A stretch of DNA of 64,000 bases from Streptomyces sp. WMMC940 (GTDB taxonomy: Bacteria > Actinomycetota > Actinomycetes > Streptomycetales > Streptomycetaceae), in assembly GCF_027460265.1 (NCBI RefSeq), contig NZ_JAPZBC010000001.1, positions 6,493,501 through 6,557,500 on the forward strand, read 5' to 3'. Within the stretch, counting starts at the first letter, position 1. The number at the start of each line of letters is the position of its first letter. The notes under the pieces were generated by a model. That model was not told where the DNA came from. It did no database searches and saw nothing but the letters and a program-made list of their open reading frames with translations. Below are positions 35,709 through 44,620 of this stretch, one piece after another. The translations under genes and the position numbers were made by a program.

Positions 35709-36425
35709 GTGGGCACGACGGGGTCCGAGCTCGGTGAACTGGCCGGTGACCGCCGGCTCCTGGGGCGCACGAGCACGGCGGAGCGGGTGGCGGACATTCT
35801 GCGCACCCGGATCGCGGAGGGCTTCTTCCCGCCTGGGGCGCGGCTCTCGGAGGACGGCATCGGCAGGGCGCTCGGCGTCTCGCGCAACACCCTGCGCGAG
35901 GCGTTCCGGCTGCTGACGCACGAACGGCTGCTGGTGCACGAGCTCAACCGCGGGGTGTTCGTCCGGGTGCTCACGGTCGAGGACGTCGACGACATCTACC
36001 GCACCCGGCGGCTGATCGAGTGCGCCGTCGTCCGCGGCCTCGGTGAGCCGCCGTTCGCGCTCGACGGGCTGCGCTTCGCGGTGGTGGGCGGTGAGCAGGC
36101 GGCCCGCGAGCAGAACTGGCCGGGCGTGTCCACCGCGAACATCCACTTCCATCGCGAACTGGTCGCGCTCGCCCGCAGCGCCCGCACCGACGAACTGATG
36201 CGCGGCGTCCTCGCCGAACTCCGCCTCGTCTTCCATGTCGTGGACGACCCCCGCGGGCTCCATGAGCCGTATCTCGTGCGAAACCGGGAGATTCTGGAGG
36301 CGCTGAAGGCGGGCAGGCGTGACGACGCCGAGCGGCTTCTCGCCCGCTACCTCGACGACTCCCGGGCCCGGCTCGTCGCGGTCTACGGAGGGATCGTGGC
36401 GGACGGGGACGCGGGGGAGCGCTGA
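35709..36425 (+). CDS. GntR family transcriptional regulator, FadR/FCD subfamily
   Basis: About 238 residues. An N-terminal GntR winged HTH (ERVADILRTRIAEGFFPPG, LGVSRNTLREAFRLLTHERL) is followed by an all-helical FCD ligand domain (VDDIYRTRRLIECAVVRGL, ANIHFHRELVALARS, EPYLVRNREILEAL) with the metal-binding His/Asp positions expected of the subfamily. It probably senses a carboxylic acid such as 5-oxoproline and represses the MFS-pxpABC operon. I prefer the GTG at 35709 with AGAGGG upstream; a GTG at 35682 is also in frame. Confidence 0.88.
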   Translation: MGTTGSELGELAGDRRLLGRTSTAERVADILRTRIAEGFFPPGARLSEDGIGRALGVSRNTLREAFRLLTHERLLVHELNRGVFVRVLTVEDVDDIYRTRRLIECAVVRGLGEPPFALDGLRFAVVGGEQAAREQNWPGVSTANIHFHRELVALARSARTDELMRGVLAELRLVFHVVDDPRGLHEPYLVRNREILEALKAGRRDDAERLLARYLDDSRARLVAVYGGIVADGDAGER

Positions 36426-36466
36426 GGACCGGGGCGCCCGCGCCGCGCACGGGGTTTCTGCGCCGT

Positions 36467-36497
36467 TTCGACCGGTGTCAGTGCGAGGACCTAGTCT
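36467..36497 (+). promoter_or_regulatory. Probable promoter of the SMC-like operon
   Basis: TTCGAC (36467-36472), 19 bases and TAGTCT (36492-36497) fit a SigHrdB-type promoter. The predicted start falls at or next to the GTG at 36505, so the first gene may be translated from a leaderless mRNA. Confidence 0.5.
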
Positions 36498-36504
36498 GTG
36501 CACC

Positions 36505-38031
36505 GTGACTTCGCCCGCCCCGACGGAATCCGTTCCGCCCCAGCTCAGCGCGGGGCCGCGTCCCGCGCAGGGCCCGGCCGCCGACGAAGGGCTCGCGCGG
36601 CGGCTCCGTGCGCTCGCGTGCACCGCCCCGCTGCACGATCTCGACACCCGCAAGGCGAACCTCGCGGGCGAGTACTCGGTCTACGCGATGGCGGAGGTCG
36701 CCCTCGCCGCCATCGACCTCGTCACGCTCAACATGGACTTCGACACCGGAGCCGACCACGAGCAGATAGTGGCCAGGCTCCTGCCGCGGATCGCGGCCCA
36801 GGCCCCGCGGCGCCCCGCCGGCGAGCACGAGCGAGTGGCGCGCTGGGTGCTGGAGAACCTGATCAACGTCGGCAGCGTCGACCGCGGCTTTCGCGCCGTG
36901 TACGGCACTTTCGGCCCGGACGGGGTGTACGTCCGGCGGGACTACGACTTCAAACTCATCGAGGAAGTCCCGGGATACGGCGGCGGTGTCTATCTGCGCA
37001 CCACGGACGAGGCGGTGAACGTCCTCGTCGGCGCCCTCGACACGGACGTCACCAGCGCCCAGATCGCCGCGGAGGTGAAGCTGGAGGTGCTGATCAGCCG
37101 CGGGCGCCTCGCCGACGCCCAGCTGGCCGCGGAGCAGGCCCGCTACCGGACCGTGCAGTACGCCGAGACCCTGCGCAGGACGCTGGAGGCCACCCGGCGC
37201 AATGTGCGCGCCGTCGACTGGCTCAACGCCGTGCCCGACATGATCGCCGAAGCGCTCGACCACGTCGCCGACCGCTACCGCCACGAGAACGCGATCCTCA
37301 CGAACATCCGCAAGGCGCGCGACGAGGCCGAGGACCCCGAGCACAAGCGCCGGGCCGCCGAGCTCGTCGACATCGTCAAGGACTGCATCCGCCGCCACAC
37401 CCAGCTCCAGTCCCGGCTCCTGGAGGCCGGCCCGCTCTTCCGGGCCGAGCAGGACCGCCAGGCGTTCGCCGCGCCGGCGGCGCGCTCCGGCGTCGATCTG
37501 TACGGCCATCTCGTCGCGCCACTGCTGCCCCTGCCCGTCGACCGGGCCATCCGCGTCACCGACGCGTACTTCGCACACGGCACGGGCCTGCGCACTCCCG
37601 CGTCCGTCCGGGTCGCGGACCTCGTCGAACTGCTGCTCAGCCCTCCCGTCGAGCGCGAGCACCTGGGCGCCGAACTGCCCGAGCCCGATCTGATCGCGAC
37701 CCCGGACGACAGCCGCTTCAGCGAGGAGCAGCTGGCGAGCGCCATGGAACTGCTGGACCTGGAGCACGACGCCCCGCGCCGGCTCTCCGGTCTCCTCGCC
37801 GACGCCCGCCGCCGCGATCCGGACCTGCCCTATCTCGTCGCCCTCCTCGCCGTCCACGCGGCCAGCCCGCCGGTCGGCACGGCCTACCGCCAGGGCGAGG
37901 AGCGGCTGCTGTTCGCCGTCGACGACGGCACCGAGCTCGACGACCCCGAGTTCGGCGGCGCGGACCTGATCGTGGGCACGGCCCTGCTGGACGCGGCCGG
38001 CATGGCCGCGGACCGCACGGAGGCCGCGTGA
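36505..38031 (+). CDS. JetA/MukF-like accessory subunit of an SMC-type complex (putative kleisin)
   Basis: 508 residues, almost wholly helical and soluble, with no enzymatic motif. The N-terminal part (about 20-190) contains wHTH-like helices and the segment YDFKLIEEVPGYGGGVYLRT. A long amphipathic, coiled-coil-prone region follows (about 190-330; QIAAEVKLEVLISRGRLADA and related), as in kleisin-type MukF/JetA subunits. A C-terminal domain ends in DDPEFGGADLIVGTALLDA. It is the first of three co-directed genes, followed by a MukE/JetB-like protein and a giant SMC-like ATPase. The kleisin assignment is inferred from architecture and context, not from a residue signature. The start is a GTG just after a TAGTCT box. 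Confidence 0.65.
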   Translation: MTSPAPTESVPPQLSAGPRPAQGPAADEGLARRLRALACTAPLHDLDTRKANLAGEYSVYAMAEVALAAIDLVTLNMDFDTGADHEQIVARLLPRIAAQAPRRPAGEHERVARWVLENLINVGSVDRGFRAVYGTFGPDGVYVRRDYDFKLIEEVPGYGGGVYLRTTDEAVNVLVGALDTDVTSAQIAAEVKLEVLISRGRLADAQLAAEQARYRTVQYAETLRRTLEATRRNVRAVDWLNAVPDMIAEALDHVADRYRHENAILTNIRKARDEAEDPEHKRRAAELVDIVKDCIRRHTQLQSRLLEAGPLFRAEQDRQAFAAPAARSGVDLYGHLVAPLLPLPVDRAIRVTDAYFAHGTGLRTPASVRVADLVELLLSPPVEREHLGAELPEPDLIATPDDSRFSEEQLASAMELLDLEHDAPRRLSGLLADARRRDPDLPYLVALLAVHAASPPVGTAYRQGEERLLFAVDDGTELDDPEFGGADLIVGTALLDAAGMAADRTEAA

Positions 38032-38194
38032 GGCCGCGGCCGGGGCCCGGTCTCCCCGCGTCCCCGTCTCCGCCCGTCCGCCGCGCGCACCGCACGCCCG
38101 CCCGGGAGGCCCGCGCGGCCGACGGCGCGGCGCGCCGCGCAACCGCCCGGCACCGCACACCAGCGCCCCACCACCGCACAGAGGAGCCCCAGCC

Positions 38195-39106
38195 GTGAGC
38201 GACCAGCACGCAGAGCACGCCGGGCCCCGGCGTGAGCCGGACGTGCCGCTCGGGCCGCCGTCCGGGCCGATGTCCGCCTCCACCGGCGTGACCCCCGCCG
38301 ACGCGGCCGACGCGGCGCGGCTCGTCTCCTTCGGGCTGCAGCCCAAACTGCCGCCCGCCCGCGACGCCGAGTACGCCGACCTGCTGCGGCGCTATCGCGA
38401 GGAGCCCGCCTTCGCCCGCCTCGCCGACGCCGTCGCCACCGGGCTCGGCCTGGTCGTCCTCGAGGTGTCGCCCCGCGCGGGAATGGCCGTGACCGCGGCC
38501 GAGGACTCGGTCTTCGCCGTCCGTATGGGCGACTACGCCCGACGGGCCTCCGCCGACTCGGCCGACCGGTTCCTCCACGGCCTCGCCCATCTCGCCGTCG
38601 CCGCGCTGGCGTTCCCCCGCCCCGAGGACCTCGCCGACGACGGCTACATCGGGCGGATCACCGTCAACGGCGTCGACGCGTTCGTGCGGCAGGCCTGCCG
38701 CCGTCTGGAGGAGCGGGCCGACGAACAGGGGGAGAACACCGACCCGGCGTCCGACGCCCCGGGACTCGAAGCCGCGTGGCGCGTCTACGCACGGCGCAGC
38801 GCCACCGGAGCCACCAAGGACGCCCGCCGCCTCGCCGGCTCCACCACCGGCATCATCGCCAAGGCGGTCGCCTTCCTCACCGATTCCGGCTTCCTGCAGC
38901 GCACCGGGGAGGACTCCGGCGGCGCGTACCGGACCACCGCCCGCTACCAGTTGCAGGTCCGCGACATGGCGGGCAGCGCCGCCCTGACCGAGCTGCTGGA
39001 GCTCGGAGTCGTCCCCGTCACCGACGGCTCCGCCACGCTCGTGCCGGCGCCGGACGCTGACGACCTGGAGCTGGCCGCCGACGCCGGCCTTCCCTTCCAC
39101 CCATGA
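38195..39106 (+). CDS. JetB/MukE-like winged-helix subunit of an SMC-type complex
   Basis: 303 residues. A disordered, Pro-rich N-terminus (about 1-45) leads into helical sequence (LLRRYREEPAFARLADAVAT) and then two winged-helix-like parts: GLGLVVLEVSPRAGMAV with FLHGLAHLAVAALAF, and KAVAFLTDSGFLQRTGED followed by the wing YRTTARYQLQVRDM. This layout fits MukE/MksE/JetB, the dimeric wHTH partner of the kleisin. The GTG start has GAGGAG 8 bases upstream. It lies 163 bp after the first gene and 79 bp before the SMC-like gene. Family placement is inferred from layout and context. Confidence 0.65.
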   Translation: MSDQHAEHAGPRREPDVPLGPPSGPMSASTGVTPADAADAARLVSFGLQPKLPPARDAEYADLLRRYREEPAFARLADAVATGLGLVVLEVSPRAGMAVTAAEDSVFAVRMGDYARRASADSADRFLHGLAHLAVAALAFPRPEDLADDGYIGRITVNGVDAFVRQACRRLEERADEQGENTDPASDAPGLEAAWRVYARRSATGATKDARRLAGSTTGIIAKAVAFLTDSGFLQRTGEDSGGAYRTTARYQLQVRDMAGSAALTELLELGVVPVTDGSATLVPAPDADDLELAADAGLPFHP

Positions 39107-39185
39107 CCTCGCGGCGGGCCGCCCGCCGCCGTCCACCTCGCCCAAGCCGCCTCAACACCCCTGAGAACGACGAGAGTCCGCCGCC

Positions 39186-42100
39186 ATGTACGAGCTGTCC
39201 CGGGTACGCCTCTACTCCATCGGGCCCGCCGGTGCGCGCTATGCCGACACCGTGCTGGACCTGCGCGGAGTCGGTGCGCCCGTGCCCGACCCGGCCCCGA
39301 CGCAGGCCGAGTTCTTCGAGGAGGAGCCGGTCGGGCCGCCCCGCCGGCCCGCCCCCGCGGGCGTGCTCTTCCTGGAGAACGGCGGCGGCAAGTCCGTCCT
39401 CCTCAAGCTGATCTTCTCGGTGATGCTGCCCGGTCACCGCAACACCCTCGGCGGAGCCAGCTCCGGTGTGCTGCGCAAGTTCCTGCTCGCCGACGACTGC
39501 GGCCACGTCGCCCTGGAGTGGCAGCACACCCTCACCGGCGAACTGGTCGTCGTCGGCAAGGCCAGTGAATGGCGCGGCCGCCAGGTCTCCAACGACCCCC
39601 GCAAGTTCGCCGAGGCCTGGTACTCCTTCCGGCCCGGACCCGGTCTCAGCCTGGACTCGCTGCCCGTCGCCGAGTCCACCGCCGTCCGCCCGCCCGTCGA
39701 GGGCACCTCGGGCGCGCATGGCCGCCGGCGCACCATGAAGGGCTTCCGCGACGCCATCACCGAGGCGGGCAAGGCGTATCCGCACCTGGAGGTGTACTGG
39801 GAGGAGATCCACGACCGCTGGAACGAGCACCTCGGAGACCTGGGCCTCGATCCCGAACTCTTCCGCTACCAGCGGGAGATGAACGCGGACGAGGGAGAGG
39901 CCGCCGGGCTGTTCGCGGTCAAGAAGGACTCCGACTTCACCGACCTGCTGCTGCGCGCCGTCACCGACACCCGTGACACGGACGGGCTCGCCGACCTCGT
40001 CAGCGGCTTCGGCAGCAAGCTGGGCCGCCGCGCCGAGCTCATCGCCGAACGCGACTTCACCGCGGGCTCCGTCGACCTCCTCGGCCGCATCGTGGAGGCC
40101 GCAGACACCCGGACCAGGGCCCGCGACATCCATCTCGGGGCCGAGCGCCGCACCCGTACTCTCGCGCACCGGCTCTCCGCCAGGGCCGGCGAGGAGCGCG
40201 CCCGCACCGCCGAACTCGCCCAGCAGGTCACCGCCGCCGCGCACACCGTCACCGAGGCGGAGCGGACCCGCAGCCACAGCTCTCTCGTCGCGGCCGAACT
40301 GGCCTACCGGCACGCGTCGCTGGCCCTCACCGCGGCGGAGAAGTCCGCCGCCGCACAGCGCCGAGAGCTGACCGACGCACGCACCCTCCACGCCGCCTGG
40401 CAGGCCGCCGAGGCAGTGCTCCGCCACCGGGCCGCTGCGGACCGCTCCGCACGGGTGGCCGCCGCCATCCGCGAGGCCGAGCGGGACGCCGCGCCCGCGC
40501 TCGCGGCCCGCGCCGAGGCCGCCGCCGACCTCGTGCGCGCGCTCCACTCCGCGGCCGAGGACGGCGAGCGCCTGGCCAACGAGGAGGAGGAGCGCTCCGC
40601 CGGGCTCCAGGAAGCAGGCGAGGCCGCCCACCGCGACGCCACCGCCGCCGCCACTGACGCCCAGCGGGCCCGCAGTGAGGCGGGCCATCTGCGCCAGCGC
40701 CTCGCCGAGGTCGAACAGGAGACCGCGGAGGCCGTCCGCGCCGGCTGGCTCGACGACACCGCGCCCGACGCCGACCCGGCGAGGGCCGCCCTCGCGGCCA
40801 GCGACGCGGAGAAGTCCGCGGTCGCCGCCTGGGACGCGGCCCGCGATGCCGCCCGCACGGCCGCGGAACGCGCCCGTGAGGCGGCGGCAGCCGAGACCCG
40901 GGCCGAACTGACCGCGGCCCGCGCCGCGGACGCCGCCGAGGCGGCCGCCCACGCCCATGAGGCCGAGCGGCTCGCCGCCGCCTCCCTCGCCGGGTCCGAG
41001 CGCCTCGGCGAACTGCTCGGTCTGCCGGCGACAGCCGGGCCGGCGGAGGTCCCCGGACCCCGGCGCGAGCCGTCCGGTCCCGCCGCGACGGATCCGCGAG
41101 CGGTGTTCCCGGCACAGGCGACCGGCTCCGGGGAAGGCCGCCCCGCGCCCACTCCCGCGGGGACCGCGGCCGCCGACCGCCCCGAGGGCGTCCGGCGCGA
41201 AGACCGCACCGAAGTCCCCCTCACCGCCGAGGAGTTCGACCGCCACGCCGACGAACTGCGAGAGCTGCTCGATCAGGGCGTCGCGGCCGCCGAACGCCAG
41301 CTGTTCGAGCTGAGGACCGCGGCCGCGGACGACTCCCGCATCCTCGGGGCGCTCGGCGACGGCGGGCTGCTGCCTCCCGGTCCCGACGTCCTCGCGACCG
41401 TCGAGTTCCTCGGTGAGCACGGCATCCCCGCACTGCCCGGCTGGCGCTACCTCGCCCAGGCCGTCGCCCCCGCCGACCACGCCGCCGTGCTCGCGGCGCG
41501 GCCCGAGCTGGTCGACGGTGTCGTGATCACCGACCCCGTGTCGTACGCCCGCGCCCGCGAGGTGCTGACCGGCGCGGCACTGCTGCCGCGTTCCGCCGTC
41601 GCCGTGGGAACCGCGGCAGCCCTGCTCGCCCCCGTGCCGGGGCCCGCCGCCGGCACGGGCCCGGACGTGTTCCTCGTGCCGCCGAACCCGGCCATGCACG
41701 ACGAGCACGCCGCGGACGAGGAGCGGCAGGCACTCCGGGCCCGCGCCGCGGAGCGGGACGAGGAGATCAGGACCCTCGCGGCGCGGTTGGCGGGCGACCG
41801 CGCCCTCGCCGCCCGTATCGGCTCCTGGCGCGCCGACTGCCCGCCCGGCATGCTCACCGAACTCGCCGGGGCCGCGCGTACCGCCCGGGAGTCGGCCGAT
41901 GCCGCCGAGAAGGTGCTCGCCGAGGCCCGCACCGCCCGGGCCGAGGCCGAGGAGGCCGCCGCCGACACCGCCCGGGTGCGCGACGAACGGCAGGACACCG
42001 CCCAGCGGGCCCGCCGTGCCGCGGACGCGCTCGCCGGACTCGCCTTCCGCCTCCGCGAGCGCGCCGGGTGGCAGGCGAAGCTGCGTGAACTCGCCGACGA

Positions 42101-44102
42101 GGCGGCCGAGTCCGACGCCCGCGCCGGCTCCTGCCTCGAGCGGGCGAGAGTCGCCGACCAGGACCGCCGGGCGGCCCAGCGCGCGGCGGACGACGCCCGG
42201 CGCACCGCACGCGCCCTCCGCGCCGAGCGCGCGGAGATCGCGGGCGCGCCCGAGCAGTTGCCCGACGCGGACGGGACTCACGACACCCCCCGCCCTTCGC
42301 TGCCCGCCCTGCGGGAGGCGTACCGCGCCGCGTCCCAGCTGTACGAGAAGGTCGGCGTCGGGGCAGACCTCCGTGCCGAACAGGCCCACGCCGAGAGTGA
42401 CGAGAGCGCCGGGCTCGCCGCACTCGACCGGCTCACCAACAAGGTCCGCACGCGCGCCGCCCAGTTGCTGGAGGGCACCGACGGGGCCGACGGACCCTCC
42501 CGCCAGGCCGCCGCGGCCCGCGCCGAGTCGCATGTGCAGATGCTGGAGACCCGCGCCTCCGAGGCCAGCGAGAAACTCGGCCGGCTGCGCGGGGAGGCCG
42601 AACGCCTCGCGCCCGTGGACGGTGACGCACACATCGCGCTTCCCGAGGAGATGGAGCCCTCGGACGCCCAGCACGCCCAGGCACTGCTGCGGACGGCCAC
42701 CGGCGAGCTGGCCGCCCGTACGGAGGCGCTGGACACCGCCCGGGCGAGGCACGCCGAACTGCTGCGCGCGCACCGCACCGCCGAGGACTCGGCGAGCGGT
42801 TTCGACGAGACGGCGGCCCTCCTGCGCGATCTGCTCAGGGACCACACCGACGAGGACCAGGAACGTCCCCAGCCGTACGCGGGCGGTCTCGAGGAGGCCA
42901 GGCAGTCGGCGGCCGAGGCCCGCCGCTCCCTGCGCGGCTGCGCGGCCGATCTGTCCTCCGCCGAGTCGGCTGTGCGCGAGGCGAGCGATGTGCTCGTGCG
43001 CCATGCCAACTCCACCCGCTACGAGGCGGTGCGCACACCGGCCCGTCTGCAGATCCGCGAGCTGCCCGCGTCCTCCCTGCCGGAGCACTCGGCGCGCTGG
43101 GCCGAGGCGTTCGCACCACGGCTGCGCGTACTCACCGACGAGTTGGCGCAGTTGGAGCGCAACCGCGACTCCATCGTGGACCGGCTCCGCGGACTGGTGG
43201 AGTCGGCCCTGACCACGCTCCGCTCGGCCCAGCGGCTCTCCCGGCTGCCCGAGGGACTGGGTGAGTGGTCGGGCCAGGAGTTCCTGCGCATCCGCTTCGA
43301 GGAGCCCGACCAGGCGACCCTCACCGAGCGGCTCGGCGAGGTCATCGACGAGGCCACCCGCGCCGCGGTGAGGAAGAACTCCGATCTGCGGCGCGACGGG
43401 ATGTCCCTGCTGCTCCGCGGCGTCCGGGCGGCTCTCGAACCGAAGGGCGTCGCCGTCGAGATCCTCAAGCCGGACGCGGTGCTGCGCGCCGAGCGGGTAC
43501 CGGTCGGGCAGATGGGCGACGTCTTCTCCGGCGGCCAGTTGCTCACCGCGGCGATCGCGCTGTACTGCACCATGGCCGCGCTCCGCAGCAACGACCGGGG
43601 GCGGGACAGGCACCGGCACGCGGGCACGCTGTTCCTGGACAACCCCATCGGCCGGGCCAACGCCACCTATCTGCTGGAGCTGCAGCGTGCCGTGTCGAAT
43701 GCCCTCGGCGTCCAGCTGCTCTACACCACGGGCCTGTTCGACACCACCGCCCTCGCGGAGTTCCCGCTGGTCATCCGGCTGCGCAACGACGCGGACCTAC
43801 GAGCGGGCCTCAAGTACATCAGCGTCGAGGAGCATCTGCGCCCCGGCCTGCCGCAGCAGCGCACCGAGGGCGAGACCGTGCACGGGGAGATCACCGCGAC
43901 CCGGATGTTCAAGAGGGCCGCGGACGAGCCGTCGCCCGCGCCGGTCGAGAGCCCGAGGGGGATCTCGACCGAGGCGGGGGCCGCGCCCCCGACGGGTGCC
44001 GTGCCGCGGTCAACGAGGCCGGCAGCCGCTTCCGAGGACGCCGGCACCGACTCCCGGCCGGGGTCCGGCTCGCCAGAACCCCCCGTCCGTCGCGAGGAGT
44101 AG
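39186..44102 (+). CDS. SMC/MukB/JetC-like coiled-coil ATPase
   Basis: 1638 residues. The N-terminal head half has Walker A FLENGGGKSVLLKL at about 60-73. A very long Ala/Arg/Glu-rich coiled coil (about 290-690) reaches a globular, hinge-like domain (about 700-840; LPGWRYLAQAV, VDGVVITDPVSYA). The returning coil (about 850-1390) leads to the C-terminal head with the ABC signature VFSGGQLLTAAIAL (near 1445) and Walker B TLFLDNPIGRAN (near 1480), where Asn follows the Asp in place of the usual catalytic Glu. A disordered Pro/Ser/Glu tail closes the protein. It should be a DNA-entrapping SMC-type ATPase working with the two preceding products. Larger than typical JetC or MksB, so it may form its own subfamily. 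Confidence 0.8.
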   Translation: MYELSRVRLYSIGPAGARYADTVLDLRGVGAPVPDPAPTQAEFFEEEPVGPPRRPAPAGVLFLENGGGKSVLLKLIFSVMLPGHRNTLGGASSGVLRKFLLADDCGHVALEWQHTLTGELVVVGKASEWRGRQVSNDPRKFAEAWYSFRPGPGLSLDSLPVAESTAVRPPVEGTSGAHGRRRTMKGFRDAITEAGKAYPHLEVYWEEIHDRWNEHLGDLGLDPELFRYQREMNADEGEAAGLFAVKKDSDFTDLLLRAVTDTRDTDGLADLVSGFGSKLGRRAELIAERDFTAGSVDLLGRIVEAADTRTRARDIHLGAERRTRTLAHRLSARAGEERARTAELAQQVTAAAHTVTEAERTRSHSSLVAAELAYRHASLALTAAEKSAAAQRRELTDARTLHAAWQAAEAVLRHRAAADRSARVAAAIREAERDAAPALAARAEAAADLVRALHSAAEDGERLANEEEERSAGLQEAGEAAHRDATAAATDAQRARSEAGHLRQRLAEVEQETAEAVRAGWLDDTAPDADPARAALAASDAEKSAVAAWDAARDAARTAAERAREAAAAETRAELTAARAADAAEAAAHAHEAERLAAASLAGSERLGELLGLPATAGPAEVPGPRREPSGPAATDPRAVFPAQATGSGEGRPAPTPAGTAAADRPEGVRREDRTEVPLTAEEFDRHADELRELLDQGVAAAERQLFELRTAAADDSRILGALGDGGLLPPGPDVLATVEFLGEHGIPALPGWRYLAQAVAPADHAAVLAARPELVDGVVITDPVSYARAREVLTGAALLPRSAVAVGTAAALLAPVPGPAAGTGPDVFLVPPNPAMHDEHAADEERQALRARAAERDEEIRTLAARLAGDRALAARIGSWRADCPPGMLTELAGAARTARESADAAEKVLAEARTARAEAEEAAADTARVRDERQDTAQRARRAADALAGLAFRLRERAGWQAKLRELADEAAESDARAGSCLERARVADQDRRAAQRAADDARRTARALRAERAEIAGAPEQLPDADGTHDTPRPSLPALREAYRAASQLYEKVGVGADLRAEQAHAESDESAGLAALDRLTNKVRTRAAQLLEGTDGADGPSRQAAAARAESHVQMLETRASEASEKLGRLRGEAERLAPVDGDAHIALPEEMEPSDAQHAQALLRTATGELAARTEALDTARARHAELLRAHRTAEDSASGFDETAALLRDLLRDHTDEDQERPQPYAGGLEEARQSAAEARRSLRGCAADLSSAESAVREASDVLVRHANSTRYEAVRTPARLQIRELPASSLPEHSARWAEAFAPRLRVLTDELAQLERNRDSIVDRLRGLVESALTTLRSAQRLSRLPEGLGEWSGQEFLRIRFEEPDQATLTERLGEVIDEATRAAVRKNSDLRRDGMSLLLRGVRAALEPKGVAVEILKPDAVLRAERVPVGQMGDVFSGGQLLTAAIALYCTMAALRSNDRGRDRHRHAGTLFLDNPIGRANATYLLELQRAVSNALGVQLLYTTGLFDTTALAEFPLVIRLRNDADLRAGLKYISVEEHLRPGLPQQRTEGETVHGEITATRMFKRAADEPSPAPVESPRGISTEAGAAPPTGAVPRSTRPAAASEDAGTDSRPGSGSPEPPVRREE

Positions 44103-44156
44103 CCGGCGACCCGCCCCCGAGGGGCCGCACGGTTCAGGGATCCCGGCATCTGAGGC

Positions 44157-44184
44157 TCCCGGCCCGGACGAACCCGGGCCGGGA
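44157..44184. terminator. Bidirectional terminator after the SMC-like operon
   Basis: A perfect 11-bp inverted repeat (TCCCGGCCCGG with its complement) with a 6-base loop, 55 bp after the SMC-like stop and 23 bp beyond the stop of the convergent membrane protein gene. A small GGACCTC/GAGGTCC hairpin follows at 44192-44206. Confidence 0.8.
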
Positions 44185-44206
44185 ATCCCCCGGACCTCGG
44201 AGGTCC

Positions 44207-44620
44207 TCAGGCCTGGGACAGCCGGCCCGCACCCGTTCGTCGTATCCGCGCGGACTCACGCGCCTCCGTGCGGGCGATCCGCCGTGCCTTCCTCCGCTCA
44301 CGCCGCAGTTGCCGCGCTGTGCTGCTCGGCATCGACACCACGCCGTGCCGCTGGTTCCACACCTGGCGCGTCACCCACACGTCCAGCACCGCCCAGGTCG
44401 CACCGACCGTGCTCGCCACACTGCTCAGGACCAGGGGGAAGGCCAGCCATGATCCCGTCACCGAGAAGAAGAAGGCCATCAACGCCTGAGTGATCGTCAC
44501 TGCCGTCACGATCACGGCCCGCACGGCCGCCGTGCGCACCGGGTCGGGCAGCCGCCGTCGTCCCACCGGTTCCTCGACCCAGAGCCGCCGCGGTGCTCCC
44601 ACCTCGTCCGCCGTCGCCAT
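44207..44620 (-). CDS. Small integral membrane protein, function unknown
   Basis: 137 residues. Two hydrophobic helices lie at about 34-55 (AVIVTAVTITQALMAFFFSV) and 58-82 (LAFPLVLSSVASTVGATWAV), flanked by a polar N-terminus and a strongly basic C-terminal tail (RRERRKARRIARTEARESAR) that would face the cytoplasm. I do not recognise a characterised family. It is convergent with the SMC-like operon and divergent from the conservon, so context says little. Confidence 0.75.
   Translation of the reverse strand: MATADEVGAPRRLWVEEPVGRRRLPDPVRTAAVRAVIVTAVTITQALMAFFFSVTGSWLAFPLVLSSVASTVGATWAVLDVWVTRQVWNQRHGVVSMPSSTARQLRRERRKARRIARTEARESARIRRTGAGRLSQA

Noticed and set aside
39018..43619. A 1533-codon open frame on the minus strand opposite the SMC-like gene
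   Set aside because: Long antisense frames are common opposite GC-rich coding DNA. The translation is low-complexity Gly/Arg/Val sequence without any domain, and it disagrees with the clear ATPase motifs on the plus strand.
36505..44620. Search for a jetD or topoisomerase VI-like gene near the SMC-like operon
   Set aside because: The flanking genes on both sides encode a FadR-type regulator and a 137-aa membrane protein. No frame shows Toprim or winged-helix nuclease motifs, so a complete Wadjet system cannot be claimed from this window.
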